64,000 nt of DNA from UBA1447 sp964627535 (GTDB lineage: Bacteria > Bacillota > Clostridia > Oscillospirales > Acutalibacteraceae). Made by a program: the position numbers and the translations under genes. The first letter of the stretch is position 1. Each line of letters starts with the position of its first letter. Location of the stretch: positions 23,796 to 87,795 of the forward strand of contig CAZVJW010000011.1 in the NCBI GenBank assembly GCA_964627535.1, read 5' to 3'. Below the pieces are notes generated by a model that made no database searches, was not told the DNA's origin, and was given only the letters and a program-made list of their open reading frames with translations. Below, piece by piece: positions 33,875 through 42,814 of this stretch.

Positions 33875-34780
33875 ATGAAGCATCTGCTAAAATTGCTTGA
33901 CCTGACGGGCGAGGAAATCCTGGAAATCCTCAACCTTGCGGACCAGCTTAAATACGAAAAGAAAAACGGCATTCTGCACCGCAGGCTTGAAGGGAAGAGC
34001 CTCGGCATGATATTCCAAAAGTCCTCAACCCGTACACGAATTTCTTTTGAGGCGGGTATGTTCCAGCTGGGCGGTCAGGCTTTGTACTTAAACGCAACCG
34101 ACATGCAAATCCGCAGGGGCGAACCTGTGGAGGATACGGCACGCGTTCTTTCCCGCTTTATTGATGGCATCATGATACGCACCTTTGACCAAAGCGAGGT
34201 GGAAGCGCTTGCCGAGCACGGCAATATCCCGATTATCAACGGCTTGACAGACTTCAGCCATCCCTGCCAGGTGCTTGCGGATTTAATGACCGTCAGGGAG
34301 TATAAGGGTGAGCTCGAAGGGCTTAAAATGTGCTACATCGGCGATGGCAACAACATGGCGAATTCCCTCATCGTCGGCGGGCTTAAAACAGGCATGAATG
34401 TCAGCATCGCCTGCCCAGAACGTTATGATCCGGATAAAATCATTCTTGATTTCGCGAAAGACTATCCGGAATTCAGCCTTTGCCGCAATCCGATGGAAGC
34501 AGCGGAAAAAGCCGATGTCATTTTTACCGACGTTTGGGCTTCCATGGGGCAGGAGGGCGAGCAGGAAAAGCGCCGCGCCGCTTTTGAAGGTGTTTATCAG
34601 GTAAACGCAAAACTATTGAACGTTGCCAATCCGGACTGCATGGTGCAGCATTGCCTGCCCGCGCACAGAGGCGAAGAAATAACCGCCGAGGTTTTCGAAG
34701 AACACTCCGCCGAGATATTCGAAGAGGCGGAAAACAGGCTGCATGCGCAAAAAGCCGTTATGGTTATGCTGATGGAGTGA
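33875..34780 (+). CDS. argF: Ornithine carbamoyltransferase
   Basis: Forms citrulline from ornithine and carbamoyl phosphate. It has the carbamoyl-phosphate site SSTRTRISFE (residues about 49-58), FSHPCQVLADLMT and the ornithine site HCLPAHRGEEI with its Cys. Length 301, usual. It ends the arginine operon; GAGAGGGG precedes the ATG by about 7 bases. No carAB is adjacent. Confidence 0.96.
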   Translation: MKHLLKLLDLTGEEILEILNLADQLKYEKKNGILHRRLEGKSLGMIFQKSSTRTRISFEAGMFQLGGQALYLNATDMQIRRGEPVEDTARVLSRFIDGIMIRTFDQSEVEALAEHGNIPIINGLTDFSHPCQVLADLMTVREYKGELEGLKMCYIGDGNNMANSLIVGGLKTGMNVSIACPERYDPDKIILDFAKDYPEFSLCRNPMEAAEKADVIFTDVWASMGQEGEQEKRRAAFEGVYQVNAKLLNVANPDCMVQHCLPAHRGEEITAEVFEEHSAEIFEEAENRLHAQKAVMVMLME

Positions 34781-35160
34781 GAATTTCTGATCAAAAAAAG
34801 GGACAGATGGAAATCTACCCAACCTATTGACTTATCACCATATGAAATTAGATAGCACCTGTAAAACCCTTATAAAACAAGGGAATATAGGTGCTATTTC
34901 TGTTTTGGATAAAACCCTTTATGTCATACATATTCAAAATTTTTAATAAAGTATTAGAAAATACTATTAAATCTTTTGATAAGGTTTGAGGATATTGAAG
35001 TATTTATTGACATTAGCAATTCAAAATGGAAAAATTAATATAGAAATAAATATTATTGAGGTTATCAAAGGTTTAACAAAATCAAATACAACAATATTTA
35101 AAAAAGCGGAACAGATGAAAATCTGTCCTAAATTTTTGTCAAACAATTGAGCTATTCACA
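34781..35160. other. 380-bp non-coding region with paired mini-hairpins
   Basis: AT-rich gap between convergent argF and the vanW-like gene. It holds a terminator-like hairpin (34852-34906) and two related short palindromes, 34793-34820 (GGGACAGATGGAAATCTACC) and 35100-35128 (GGAACAGATGAAAATCTGTC), about 310 bp apart. I see no credible ORF and no transposase remnant I can name; it may be a decayed mobile element. Confidence 0.5.
34852..34906 (+). terminator. Terminator-like hairpin after argF
   Basis: Outer stem ATAGCACCT/AGGTGCTAT encloses a second stem CCCTT/AAGGG and is followed by TTTCTGTTTT. Probable end of the arginine operon. Confidence 0.65.
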
Positions 35161-35997
35161 TTACCCGATTATTACTCTCAGCATGCTTTTATCCACAAAC
35201 TCCTCATCATACATAACTTTGGCGTGGTTGCGTTTGATAACTTCTTTTAATATTTGGTTACCGGTTGCCTTATTCACAATTTTACGGATAATTGTGTTGT
35301 TGCGGTAGTAAGCTCCGCCTTCAAAAGAAAAGTATTCATCTTCGGCATAGATGTGAAAACTGACATCCTGTTCGTTATTGCACCGCAGTTCTCCGTGAAG
35401 ATAATCATCATCTGTGTAAATAATCAGCTGAAAGGTGTCCGCTGTATCGTTGCGCACGCGGTAATCCAAATAATTGTAAAGAATCGATGTGCCGACGCCG
35501 AAAGGAACCTGACGGTTAAAATCCGGAAAAAGGTCAACACCGTCGTGATGATGATGCTCATCTATTGTCAGCGGGCTATGCAGCACCAGCCAATGAATTA
35601 AGTTAGACATCTGGCACATACCGCCGCCGATACCTTGACCGGGACCGTTTCTTGAAATGGTAAGCCCGGAAAGATACCCTTTTTTTTCGGTGCAATTGCC
35701 TACAAGATGCCAAAGAGAAAATGTTTCTCCGGGGCGGATGATGATTCCGTTGATATGAGGGGAAGCCAGCGCTAAATTGACCGCCTTATTTTCCTGAAGC
35801 TGCAAATCCACATTGCCAAGTTTTCTTCGTATAATTGAATTGTGGCGGTAAACCAATACCGGTAACTTACATGGTTCCCTGGTTTCGCCGAAAATTGCGT
35901 TTCTCTGTAAATCCTTAATCCGTCGAATGGCAATGCACTTCTGCACCGAAATTTTATAGGTTAGCGGTGATATTTCGCAAAACAGTTTTCTTGCCAT
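35161..35997 (-). CDS. VanW family protein
   Basis: A 278-residue protein of the VanW family, named after vancomycin resistance clusters but common outside them; its function is unknown. The signature GPGQGIGGGMCQMSNLIHWLVLHSP (shown in part: GIGGGMCQMSNLI) is at residues about 127-140, followed by HHHHDGVDLFPDFNRQVPFG. No signal peptide. ATG 35997 is chosen over an upstream ATG at 36033 because AAAGGAA precedes it and because the family begins at about this point. No resistance genes are adjacent. It overlaps nothing and precedes a HAD gene 57 bp upstream. Confidence 0.83.
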   Translation of the reverse strand: MARKLFCEISPLTYKISVQKCIAIRRIKDLQRNAIFGETREPCKLPVLVYRHNSIIRRKLGNVDLQLQENKAVNLALASPHINGIIIRPGETFSLWHLVGNCTEKKGYLSGLTISRNGPGQGIGGGMCQMSNLIHWLVLHSPLTIDEHHHHDGVDLFPDFNRQVPFGVGTSILYNYLDYRVRNDTADTFQLIIYTDDDYLHGELRCNNEQDVSFHIYAEDEYFSFEGGAYYRNNTIIRKIVNKATGNQILKEVIKRNHAKVMYDEEFVDKSMLRVIIG

Positions 35998-36053
35998 AGG
36001 GTTCCTTTCATATCCAAAGAAAATTGATTTCAATTTTCACCTATTTTTTAAAG

Positions 36054-36716
36054 CTATTTATCAAGTGTTTTCAGCAGTTCCCCCGGCTCATCTATGATGC
36101 ATCCAGCACCGTTTGCAACCAGAACTTCCCTGTCCCTGAATCCCCAGCTGACACTCACGCAAGGCAGCCCCGCATTTTTGGCGGTCAGGATGTCCACCTC
36201 GGAATCGCCGACATAAACGGTGCCGCTTTTATCGGCGCCAAGCTCCTCAAGCGCCTTATAAACCGAATCCGGCGCCGGCTTCCTTGCCACGCCGGCCGAT
36301 TCCCCGATGGCTACTTGAATATATTCGCCGAAGTAGTTAGCGCACAAAGCTTTCACGGCAGTGTCAATCTTGTTGGAGACAACAGCCAGCTTGTATTCAC
36401 TTTTTACGAGTTCTTTCAGCAGCTCAATCACGTCGGGGTATGGCTTTGTCAGGATTTCCATATTTTGTGCATAATGGCTGCCGAATTCTTCAAGGCTCTT
36501 TTCAAAAAGCGGATTGCCGAGCCCGCCCGGTATGGCGGATTCTATCAGTTTGGCAATGCCGTTGCCGACAAAACGCCGCGTATCGTCCAAACTGATTGCC
36601 GGAAATCCGTTTTTAGACATAACAAAATTGACGCTGCCGGCAAGGTCGCCGAGCGTATCCAAAAGAGTGCCGTCCAGGTCAAATATCACTGTGTCAAAAC
36701 GCTTTATATTGTTCAC
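36054..36716 (-). CDS. HAD hydrolase, phosphoglycolate phosphatase-like
   Basis: A 220-residue HAD phosphatase with the nucleophile in VIFDLDGTLLDTLGD (residues about 9-23), the Ser/Thr motif in LAVVSNKID, and GTVYVGDSEVDILTAKNAG as the acidic motif. The cap is of the Gph type (AVSNKIDTAVKAL region). The substrate is not determinable; phosphoglycolate or a sugar phosphate is likely. Ahead of it (36727-36756) is a terminator that separates it from the membrane-protein gene. It is similar to, but not a close copy of, the HAD gene at 23220. Confidence 0.87.
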   Translation of the reverse strand: MNNIKRFDTVIFDLDGTLLDTLGDLAGSVNFVMSKNGFPAISLDDTRRFVGNGIAKLIESAIPGGLGNPLFEKSLEEFGSHYAQNMEILTKPYPDVIELLKELVKSEYKLAVVSNKIDTAVKALCANYFGEYIQVAIGESAGVARKPAPDSVYKALEELGADKSGTVYVGDSEVDILTAKNAGLPCVSVSWGFRDREVLVANGAGCIIDEPGELLKTLDK

Positions 36717-36726
36717 CTTCCGGAAG

Positions 36727-36756
36727 AAAACGGTCTTTGAAGTTTCAAAGACCGTA
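36727..36756 (-). terminator. Terminator after the membrane-protein gene
   Basis: On the minus strand ACGGTCTTTGAA/TTCAAAGACCGT forms a long stem followed by TTTTCTT. Confidence 0.75.
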
Positions 36757-36760
36757 AAAC

Positions 36761-37408
36761 TTATACCTTTTTCTTATTTGCTTTTTTAAGCCTGCGCTGC
36801 TTCTTTTCGCTCTCGTCTTCCGTCAGAATATACGCAAGCCCCCAAATAACAATAGCGGCATAAATCAAAGACATGATCATAGTTGCGGAAGTTAACTGCA
36901 AAACCTCGATTTTAATAGCCGAACCGGCAATCTGTATGGCGAATTTTAACCAAGTGGATAAATCATCTATACTGAATAAAGAGGTGACCGGCATTGTTCC
37001 GTCAAGCAGAGGAGAAACAAGTCTGCCGAAGGAAATATAGGCAGCAATCATAGAGACCAGACCGCCGCCGCCAAGGCAGGTAATTACCAGCCTTTTGTTG
37101 CTGAAGACAGAGAAAAAGAAAATGACAAGAGAAAGAATTAATGCAACGGCAAAGAAAACCAAAAAACAAATTCCCGCCGGCATAAGGCTTTTAACAGAAG
37201 CATTCGCGAAAAAATCACCGGAACCGCTGAACATGCCGTGAAAAGGGCTGCTCTTATCCGCAAACTGGATGTATAATTCTTTAATACTTTGATTATCACC
37301 TATTTTTATTCCGGCAGAAATGCCATATTTTACAAAAGAAAGATAGTAAGCGGCCGGAATTACACACAGCGCTAAAAGCGCAGAGACAATACGGTAAACA
37401 ATTTTCAA
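36761..37408 (-). CDS. Hypothetical integral membrane protein
   Basis: A 215-residue protein I do not recognise. Four hydrophobic segments are visible: about 5-25 (IVSALLALCVIPAAYYLSFV), 78-100 (PAGICFLVFFAVALILSLVI), 106-125 and 175-195. A long polar region between segments 1 and 2 probably lies outside the membrane, and the C-terminus is strongly basic (KKQRRLKKANKKK), consistent with a cytosolic tail. It lies alone between a repeat element upstream and a terminator downstream. Confidence 0.6.
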   Translation of the reverse strand: MKIVYRIVSALLALCVIPAAYYLSFVKYGISAGIKIGDNQSIKELYIQFADKSSPFHGMFSGSGDFFANASVKSLMPAGICFLVFFAVALILSLVIFFFSVFSNKRLVITCLGGGGLVSMIAAYISFGRLVSPLLDGTMPVTSLFSIDDLSTWLKFAIQIAGSAIKIEVLQLTSATMIMSLIYAAIVIWGLAYILTEDESEKKQRRLKKANKKKV

Positions 37409-37449
37409 AATTACACCTGCCTTCTGAATTAATTAAACAATAATCAGTT

Positions 37450-37552
37450 ATACTAATTCACGATTAAAAAACCTCTAAAAAATCAAGCAAAAGCTTTGAT
37501 TTATGCTGTTTTTCGAGGATTTTTTAGTTAGGTTTTTATGAGTAATTAGTAT
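37450..37552 (+). repeat. Miniature inverted-repeat element (MITE-like), family A copy 2
   Basis: 103 bp. The left end ATACTAATTCACGATTAAAA and right end (complement ATACTAATTACTCATAAAAA) are inverted repeats. The core AAGCAAAAGCTTTGATTTAT is shared with 18712-18816. It lies in the 155-bp gap between glnS and the membrane-protein gene. Confidence 0.82.
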
Positions 37553-37563
37553 TATATAAATCT

Positions 37564-39228
37564 TTACCAGGATGAATTGAGTGCAACCGTGCGGTTGATA
37601 ATCAGTCTTTCCGGCGTGCTGTCTTTATCGGCGCAGAAGTATCCCTGCCGCATAAACTGGTAAACCTCGCCCGGTTTAATGCTTTTGAGGCTGCCTTCCA
37701 ACAAACAGTCTTCAAGCACAGTAAGGGAATTTGGATTAAGCTTGCTTATCAAGACTCCATCGCTGTCATCACCCGGATTTTCAACATTAAAAAGGCGGTC
37801 ATAAAGCCTGACTTCGGCTTTTACATTATTCGCGGCGTTTACCCAATGCAGCGTTCCCTTGACTTTGCGTCCGTCCGGTGTGTTGCCGCCCTTGCTTTCG
37901 GGGTCATAGGTGCAGTGCAGGCAGGTTATATCGCCGGTTTCATTTTTTTCAAAACCGGTGCAGGTTATATAATACGAACTCTTCAGCCGGACTTCATTGC
38001 CGGGGAAAAGCCGGAAATACTTTTTGACCGGCTCTTCCATAAAATCATCCTGCTCCACATACAGCTCACGGGAAAAGGTGACCTTGCCCGTACCCAGTTC
38101 GGGTTTGTTCGGGTTTAATTCAACCTCAATATCCTCTGTTTTTCCTTCTGGATAATTGTCAATAATTACCTTCAAAGGCCTCAGCACAGCCATTGCCCGC
38201 GGAGCGTTTAGATTCAGATTATCCCGGATACATGCTTCCAACAATCCATAGTCAACAACGCTGTAAGCCTTTGCGACACCTACGCGTTCGATGAAATCGC
38301 GTATCGCGGCGGGTGGACATCCCCTGCGGCGTAACCCGCAAAGCGTTACCATCCGTGGGTCGTCCCAACCGCTGACACTGCCATTTTCAACCAGGTCAAG
38401 ACATTTTCGCTTGCTGGTGACGCAATAATTCAAATTCAGGCGCGCGAATTCAATCTGGCGCGGGGGTTCTTTAAAACCGATTTCGTTTATAAACCAGTTG
38501 TAAAGCGGGCGATGGTTTTCAAACTCGAGGGAGCAAAGTGAATATGTTACATTTTCCGCCGCGTCCGAAAGCGGATGCGCGAAGTCGTACATCGGGTAAA
38601 CACACCATATGTCACCGGTCTGATGGTGTGAAACATGGGCAATTCTATAAATAACCGGGTCACGCATATTTAAATTTGGGGATGCCATATCGATTTTTGC
38701 CCGCAGAACCCTCGCACCGTTTTCAAATTCTCCCGCGGTCATGCGGCTGAAAAGGTCAAGATTTTCCTCGATGGACCGGTTGCGGTAAGGGCTGTCTTTG
38801 CCGGGTTCAGTCAGAGTGCCTCTGTATTCACGGATTTCGTCCGCGGTTAAATCGCAGACATACGCCGTGCCTTTTTTAATCAGCTTCACGGCGCACTCAT
38901 AGATGAAATCAAAATAGCCGGAGGCATAATAAAGGTTTTCCCATTGAAAACCGAGCCATTTGATATCCTCCATAATGGCATCGACATATTCGACGTCCTC
39001 TTTTGAAGGGTTGGTGTCATCAAGGCGCAGGTTGCAGATGCCGCCGTACTTTTCGGCCGTGCTGAAATTAATGCAGATAGCCTTCGCGTGCCCTATATGC
39101 AGATAGCCGTTCGGCTCGGGCGGGAAGCGAGTCTGTACGCGGGTATTGATACCTGCCGCCAGTTCCTCGTCAATAAAATCATGTATGAAATTTGAAGGTC
39201 TTACCGTGTTTTCGTCCACATAAACCAC
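37564..39228 (-). CDS. glnS: Glutaminyl-tRNA synthetase
   Basis: A 554-residue class I synthetase for Gln. It has the HIGH motif PEPNGYLHIGHAKAICIN (residues about 38-55), LRLDDTNPSKED, a C-terminal anticodon-binding beta-barrel region (from about 340), and the KMSKS-like NYCVTSKRKCLDL. Its presence means Gln-tRNA is made directly. It is 26 bp downstream of gltX and likely in one operon with it. Confidence 0.95.
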   Translation of the reverse strand: MVYVDENTVRPSNFIHDFIDEELAAGINTRVQTRFPPEPNGYLHIGHAKAICINFSTAEKYGGICNLRLDDTNPSKEDVEYVDAIMEDIKWLGFQWENLYYASGYFDFIYECAVKLIKKGTAYVCDLTADEIREYRGTLTEPGKDSPYRNRSIEENLDLFSRMTAGEFENGARVLRAKIDMASPNLNMRDPVIYRIAHVSHHQTGDIWCVYPMYDFAHPLSDAAENVTYSLCSLEFENHRPLYNWFINEIGFKEPPRQIEFARLNLNYCVTSKRKCLDLVENGSVSGWDDPRMVTLCGLRRRGCPPAAIRDFIERVGVAKAYSVVDYGLLEACIRDNLNLNAPRAMAVLRPLKVIIDNYPEGKTEDIEVELNPNKPELGTGKVTFSRELYVEQDDFMEEPVKKYFRLFPGNEVRLKSSYYITCTGFEKNETGDITCLHCTYDPESKGGNTPDGRKVKGTLHWVNAANNVKAEVRLYDRLFNVENPGDDSDGVLISKLNPNSLTVLEDCLLEGSLKSIKPGEVYQFMRQGYFCADKDSTPERLIINRTVALNSSW

Positions 39229-39254
39229 CCTTTAAAAAGTATTTCGAAATATAT

Positions 39255-40916
39255 TTACTGCGCGCTGTAAAAATCAATTGCGTTTTGTATCCGCTGCCTT
39301 GATCTGTCCCCGCCGAGAAGCTGAATAATCGAGTACAAATCCGGTGTGTTGCGGCGGGAAGTAACGGCAAGCCTTATCACGGTTGAAATATCGCCCACAT
39401 GCCCTTTAAACTTGTCCGGTGTCTGTTTGTATTCCTTCACATTCGGGGTGTATCCGAGCCCGGCGCACATATCTTTCATGCGGTTAAACCATGTTTCTTT
39501 GTCGTCATAGATATTAAAACCCGAAAGATAGGTTTTCAGTATTTCCACTGCGTCAGATGAAGCAATATTTTCCGGCAAATCAAAACGAAGGGTGTACAAC
39601 TCGTCATAAAAATATTCGATGTAGCCTTTTATATCTGACCATTTGGCAATATCCTTGCGCGGCTTTTCGTTGCCTCGGTCGATGCTTAAAATTGCTGTTG
39701 CAAAGTCTGGATTTTTATTGAGCAGCATATACAGTTCTTTGTCATAATCCTTTGCCCAGTCAGCCGCTTTTTGATAAACTTCCCCGGCGGTCATAACGGA
39801 GATCGTATTTTTACTGACATCCGTCAGCTTCACCAAATCAAACAGGGCGCCGCTCGGGCTCATTTTTTTCAAACTGAAGGGGAAGGATGTTTGCGGTGCT
39901 GCCGGATTTGCTTTGCGCCAGTCCTCATAGTTCGAGTTGATCAGGGTCAGCAAATATTCAAGGACACTTTCCTTCGGGTAACCTTGTTTAAAAAAATAGG
40001 ACACAGCAAACTCCGGGTCTTTACGTTTGGAAAGTTTGCGTTTACCGCCCACATCATCTTTCAGAAGAGGCGAAACATGGGCGTATTTTGGTATCTTGAA
40101 TCCGCATGCTTTAAAAAGCGCAATATGAAGCGGCAAGGATGCTATCCATTCATCGCCGCGGATAACATGAGTAGTGCGCATTAAGTGGTCATCAACCGCG
40201 TGGGCGAAATGGTACGTGGGGATACCGTCCGTTTTCAATAAGATGATATCCATAATATTTTCGGGCATTTCTATTTTGCCTTTTATCAAGTCTTCAACAA
40301 TGATGTGCCGGTTATCATCATCTGTGGAACGAAGGCGCAGCACGAAGGGTTTGCCTGCCTGAATTGCCGCAGTTTGTTCATCGAAGCTAAGATTACGGCA
40401 AAGAGCCCATTCCCCGTAGTAACCCTTGTTGATGTTTTGTGTTTCCTGCTCGGCGCGCAGTTCATTTAATGCTTCTTCGCTGCAGAAGCAGGGGTAAGCG
40501 AGACCGTTTTTAATAAGCTCCTTGGCATAGCATTGATAGATTTCGCGCCGTTCGCTTTGCTGATATGGCCCGTAATTACCCTGCTCAATTCCAAAGCCAA
40601 GAACGCCTTCGTCGGGTTTCAAGCCAAAAGCGCATAATCCGTTAACAATACCCGAAACACCGTCCTCAACCTCGCGCTTTTTGTCGGTGTCCTCAATCCT
40701 TAAATAATACACTCCGCCTGTGCCGGCAGCGGTAAGTTTATCGACATAAGTGGTGAACAGGCTTCCGATATGCAAAAAGCCTGTGGGGCTCGGCGCAAAA
40801 CGTGTTACTCTCGCTCCTTCGGGAAGCGGGCGGGGCGGATATTTTTCCTCATACTGCTCCGGTGTCATTGTAATGTCCGGATAAAGCAGTTCGGCTAATT
40901 TTTCGAAATCGTTCAA
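39255..40916 (-). CDS. gltX: Glutamyl-tRNA synthetase
   Basis: A 553-residue class I GluRS with RFAPSPTGFLHIGSLFTTYV (HIGH, residues about 39-58), the KMSKS-like KRKLSKRKDPE, and a helical anticodon-binding C-terminal domain. It is longer than the usual 470-490 residues, with an N-terminal extension of about 35 residues (DFEKLAELLYPDITM). It is first in the gltX-glnS pair. The promoter at 40958-40986 lies 42 bp ahead of the ATG, with AAAGGAG as the ribosome site. Confidence 0.92.
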   Translation of the reverse strand: MNDFEKLAELLYPDITMTPEQYEEKYPPRPLPEGARVTRFAPSPTGFLHIGSLFTTYVDKLTAAGTGGVYYLRIEDTDKKREVEDGVSGIVNGLCAFGLKPDEGVLGFGIEQGNYGPYQQSERREIYQCYAKELIKNGLAYPCFCSEEALNELRAEQETQNINKGYYGEWALCRNLSFDEQTAAIQAGKPFVLRLRSTDDDNRHIIVEDLIKGKIEMPENIMDIILLKTDGIPTYHFAHAVDDHLMRTTHVIRGDEWIASLPLHIALFKACGFKIPKYAHVSPLLKDDVGGKRKLSKRKDPEFAVSYFFKQGYPKESVLEYLLTLINSNYEDWRKANPAAPQTSFPFSLKKMSPSGALFDLVKLTDVSKNTISVMTAGEVYQKAADWAKDYDKELYMLLNKNPDFATAILSIDRGNEKPRKDIAKWSDIKGYIEYFYDELYTLRFDLPENIASSDAVEILKTYLSGFNIYDDKETWFNRMKDMCAGLGYTPNVKEYKQTPDKFKGHVGDISTVIRLAVTSRRNTPDLYSIIQLLGGDRSRQRIQNAIDFYSAQ

Positions 40917-40957
40917 GGCAAGCGCTCCTTTATAATATTAACAAGATATAATATAAT

Positions 40958-40986
40958 ATTATGGCAGAAAAATGTAAATGTATCAA
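40958..40986 (-). promoter_or_regulatory. Predicted promoter for gltX-glnS
   Basis: On the minus strand TTGATA (40986-40981) and CATAAT (40963-40958) with 17-bp spacing, in a very AT-rich leader. Confidence 0.5.
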
Positions 40987-41115
40987 GAATTTTTTATTAA
41001 TTTTTGTTTTTGTTTCGGCTTTGCAAGTGTAAAGTAAAAAGTTTTGGCATAGGTCTTGTATAATAGGATGAATTTTGTTATATTTGTAACAATAAAAATA
41101 TAGGCAGGTGCTTTT

Positions 41116-42783
41116 ATGCAGGAATTTTTAACGCTCACTCTCGGTGAACAAATTGCGGAAATGGCGCGCAAATATCCGGATGACAATATGATTAAATACA
41201 CAGACAGGGATTATGAGCGCACGTGGAAGGAATTTGACGAGGAATGCGAAATAATCGCGCGTGGATTTATGGCGCTTGGGCTGAAAAAAGGCGACAAAAT
41301 TTCGATTTGGGCGACGAATGTGCCGGCATGGTTGCTGACCTTTTTCGGCAGTGCTAAAATGGGTGGGATTCTGGTAACGGTTAACACCAGTTACAAGCTG
41401 TTTGAGCTCGATTATCAGCTGAAGCAGTCTGATACCAATGCGCTTGTTTTGATTGACGGTTTCAAAGGTACAAGCTATATTGACATCATCAATCAGCTTT
41501 GCCCGCAGCTTGCCGAAAGCGAACCGGGCAATTTACACAATCCGGCAATGCCGTATTTAAGGGTAGTTATTTACGCGGGCGACACCGATTGCCCGGCCGG
41601 TATGGTGAACTGGAAAGATCTATATACTCTTGCTGAAAAAGTGCCCTATAAGGATTACGCCGAAGTCAGGGATTCCTGCAATTGCGAAGAGGTAATCAAC
41701 TTCCAATACACGTCCGGCACAACCGGTTTTCCGAAAGGTGTTATGCTGACCCATTACAATATTTTAAACAACGGTTTGACTATCGGCGATGGTATGAAGC
41801 TGACACATGAAGACCGCTTCTGTATCTGCGTTCCGTTTTTCCACTGTTTTGGGATGGTTTTATCGATTCTTGCCTGTGTCACGCATGGTACTCCTTTTGT
41901 GCCGGTTGACGCGTTTAACGCAAAAAAGGTGATGGATGCGCTTGTGAGTGAAAAATGCACGGCGGTGAACGGTGTGCCGACTATGTTTATTGCCATGCTC
42001 GAACATCCGGATTTTGACAAATACGATTTCAGCCTGATGCGCACCGGCATTATGGCGGGCTCACCCTGTCCGGTGAAAACCATGCAGGATGTCAATAAAA
42101 AAATGTGCATGAATGAGGTCACCATTGTCTTCGGTCAAACAGAATCCTCGCCCGGTGTAACGATGACGCTTGCGGATGAATCCATTGAACGCCGCTGTTC
42201 AACCGTGGGCAAGGCATTCCCGGGTGTTGAATGTAAAATAGTTGACATTACCACCGGCGCGACCCTGCCTCCGAATGAAATCGGTGAATTCTGCGCGCGC
42301 GGTTACAACATTATGAAGGGTTACTACAAAATGCCGGAGGCAACAGCGCTCGCCATTGACGCGGACGGCTGGCTTCACTTCGGCGATCTTGCCGTGTGCG
42401 ACGAGGAAGGCTATTATAAAGTTACGGGGCGACTGAAGGATATGATTATCCGCGGCGGTGAAAATATTTATCCGAAGGAACTTGAAGAATGCCTGTACCA
42501 TTTTGACAAGGTAAAGGATGTTCAGATAATCGGCGTGCCAAGCAAAAAATACGGCGAAGAGGTTTGCGCCTGCGTGGTCGTAAAGGACGGTATTGAGCTG
42601 ACGGAAGAAGAGGTCAAGGAATACTACAAGCAAAACATCGCCTATTACAAAATTCCCCGTTATGTTTGGTTTATGAACGATTTTCCGATGACCGCGAGCG
42701 GAAAAATACAAAAAGTAGTGCTGCGCGAACAAGCAGTTGAAAAATATGCGCTTCAAATTGACAACGCGATTGAAACCGCCTGA
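41116..42783 (+). CDS. AMP-binding acyl-CoA ligase (FadD-like)
   Basis: A 555-residue adenylate-forming ligase distinct from the one at 4551. It has YTSGTTGFPKGVMLTHYN (residues about 196-213), the FGQTESSPGV motif, GWLHFGDLAVCDEEGYYKVTGRLKDMIIRGGENIYP (shown in parts: DMIIRGGENIYP), and the C-terminal lysine ASGKIQK. The order resembles medium/long-chain fatty acyl-CoA ligases. The DNA is divergent from gltX. It is followed 31 bp later by the TIM-barrel isomerase, and the two may be co-transcribed. Confidence 0.9.
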   Translation: MQEFLTLTLGEQIAEMARKYPDDNMIKYTDRDYERTWKEFDEECEIIARGFMALGLKKGDKISIWATNVPAWLLTFFGSAKMGGILVTVNTSYKLFELDYQLKQSDTNALVLIDGFKGTSYIDIINQLCPQLAESEPGNLHNPAMPYLRVVIYAGDTDCPAGMVNWKDLYTLAEKVPYKDYAEVRDSCNCEEVINFQYTSGTTGFPKGVMLTHYNILNNGLTIGDGMKLTHEDRFCICVPFFHCFGMVLSILACVTHGTPFVPVDAFNAKKVMDALVSEKCTAVNGVPTMFIAMLEHPDFDKYDFSLMRTGIMAGSPCPVKTMQDVNKKMCMNEVTIVFGQTESSPGVTMTLADESIERRCSTVGKAFPGVECKIVDITTGATLPPNEIGEFCARGYNIMKGYYKMPEATALAIDADGWLHFGDLAVCDEEGYYKVTGRLKDMIIRGGENIYPKELEECLYHFDKVKDVQIIGVPSKKYGEEVCACVVVKDGIELTEEEVKEYYKQNIAYYKIPRYVWFMNDFPMTASGKIQKVVLREQAVEKYALQIDNAIETA

Positions 42784-42814
42784 CAAAGATAAAAAAGATA
42801 AAGGAGTTAGATAG

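Noticed and set aside
35161..35997. Vancomycin resistance locus
   Set aside because: VanW-family proteins are common outside resistance clusters, and no vanH, vanA/B, vanX or two-component genes are adjacent.
36024..36740. 238-codon open frame opposite the HAD gene at 36054
   Set aside because: The opposite strand encodes an intact HAD phosphatase with all motifs, so this frame is a shadow.
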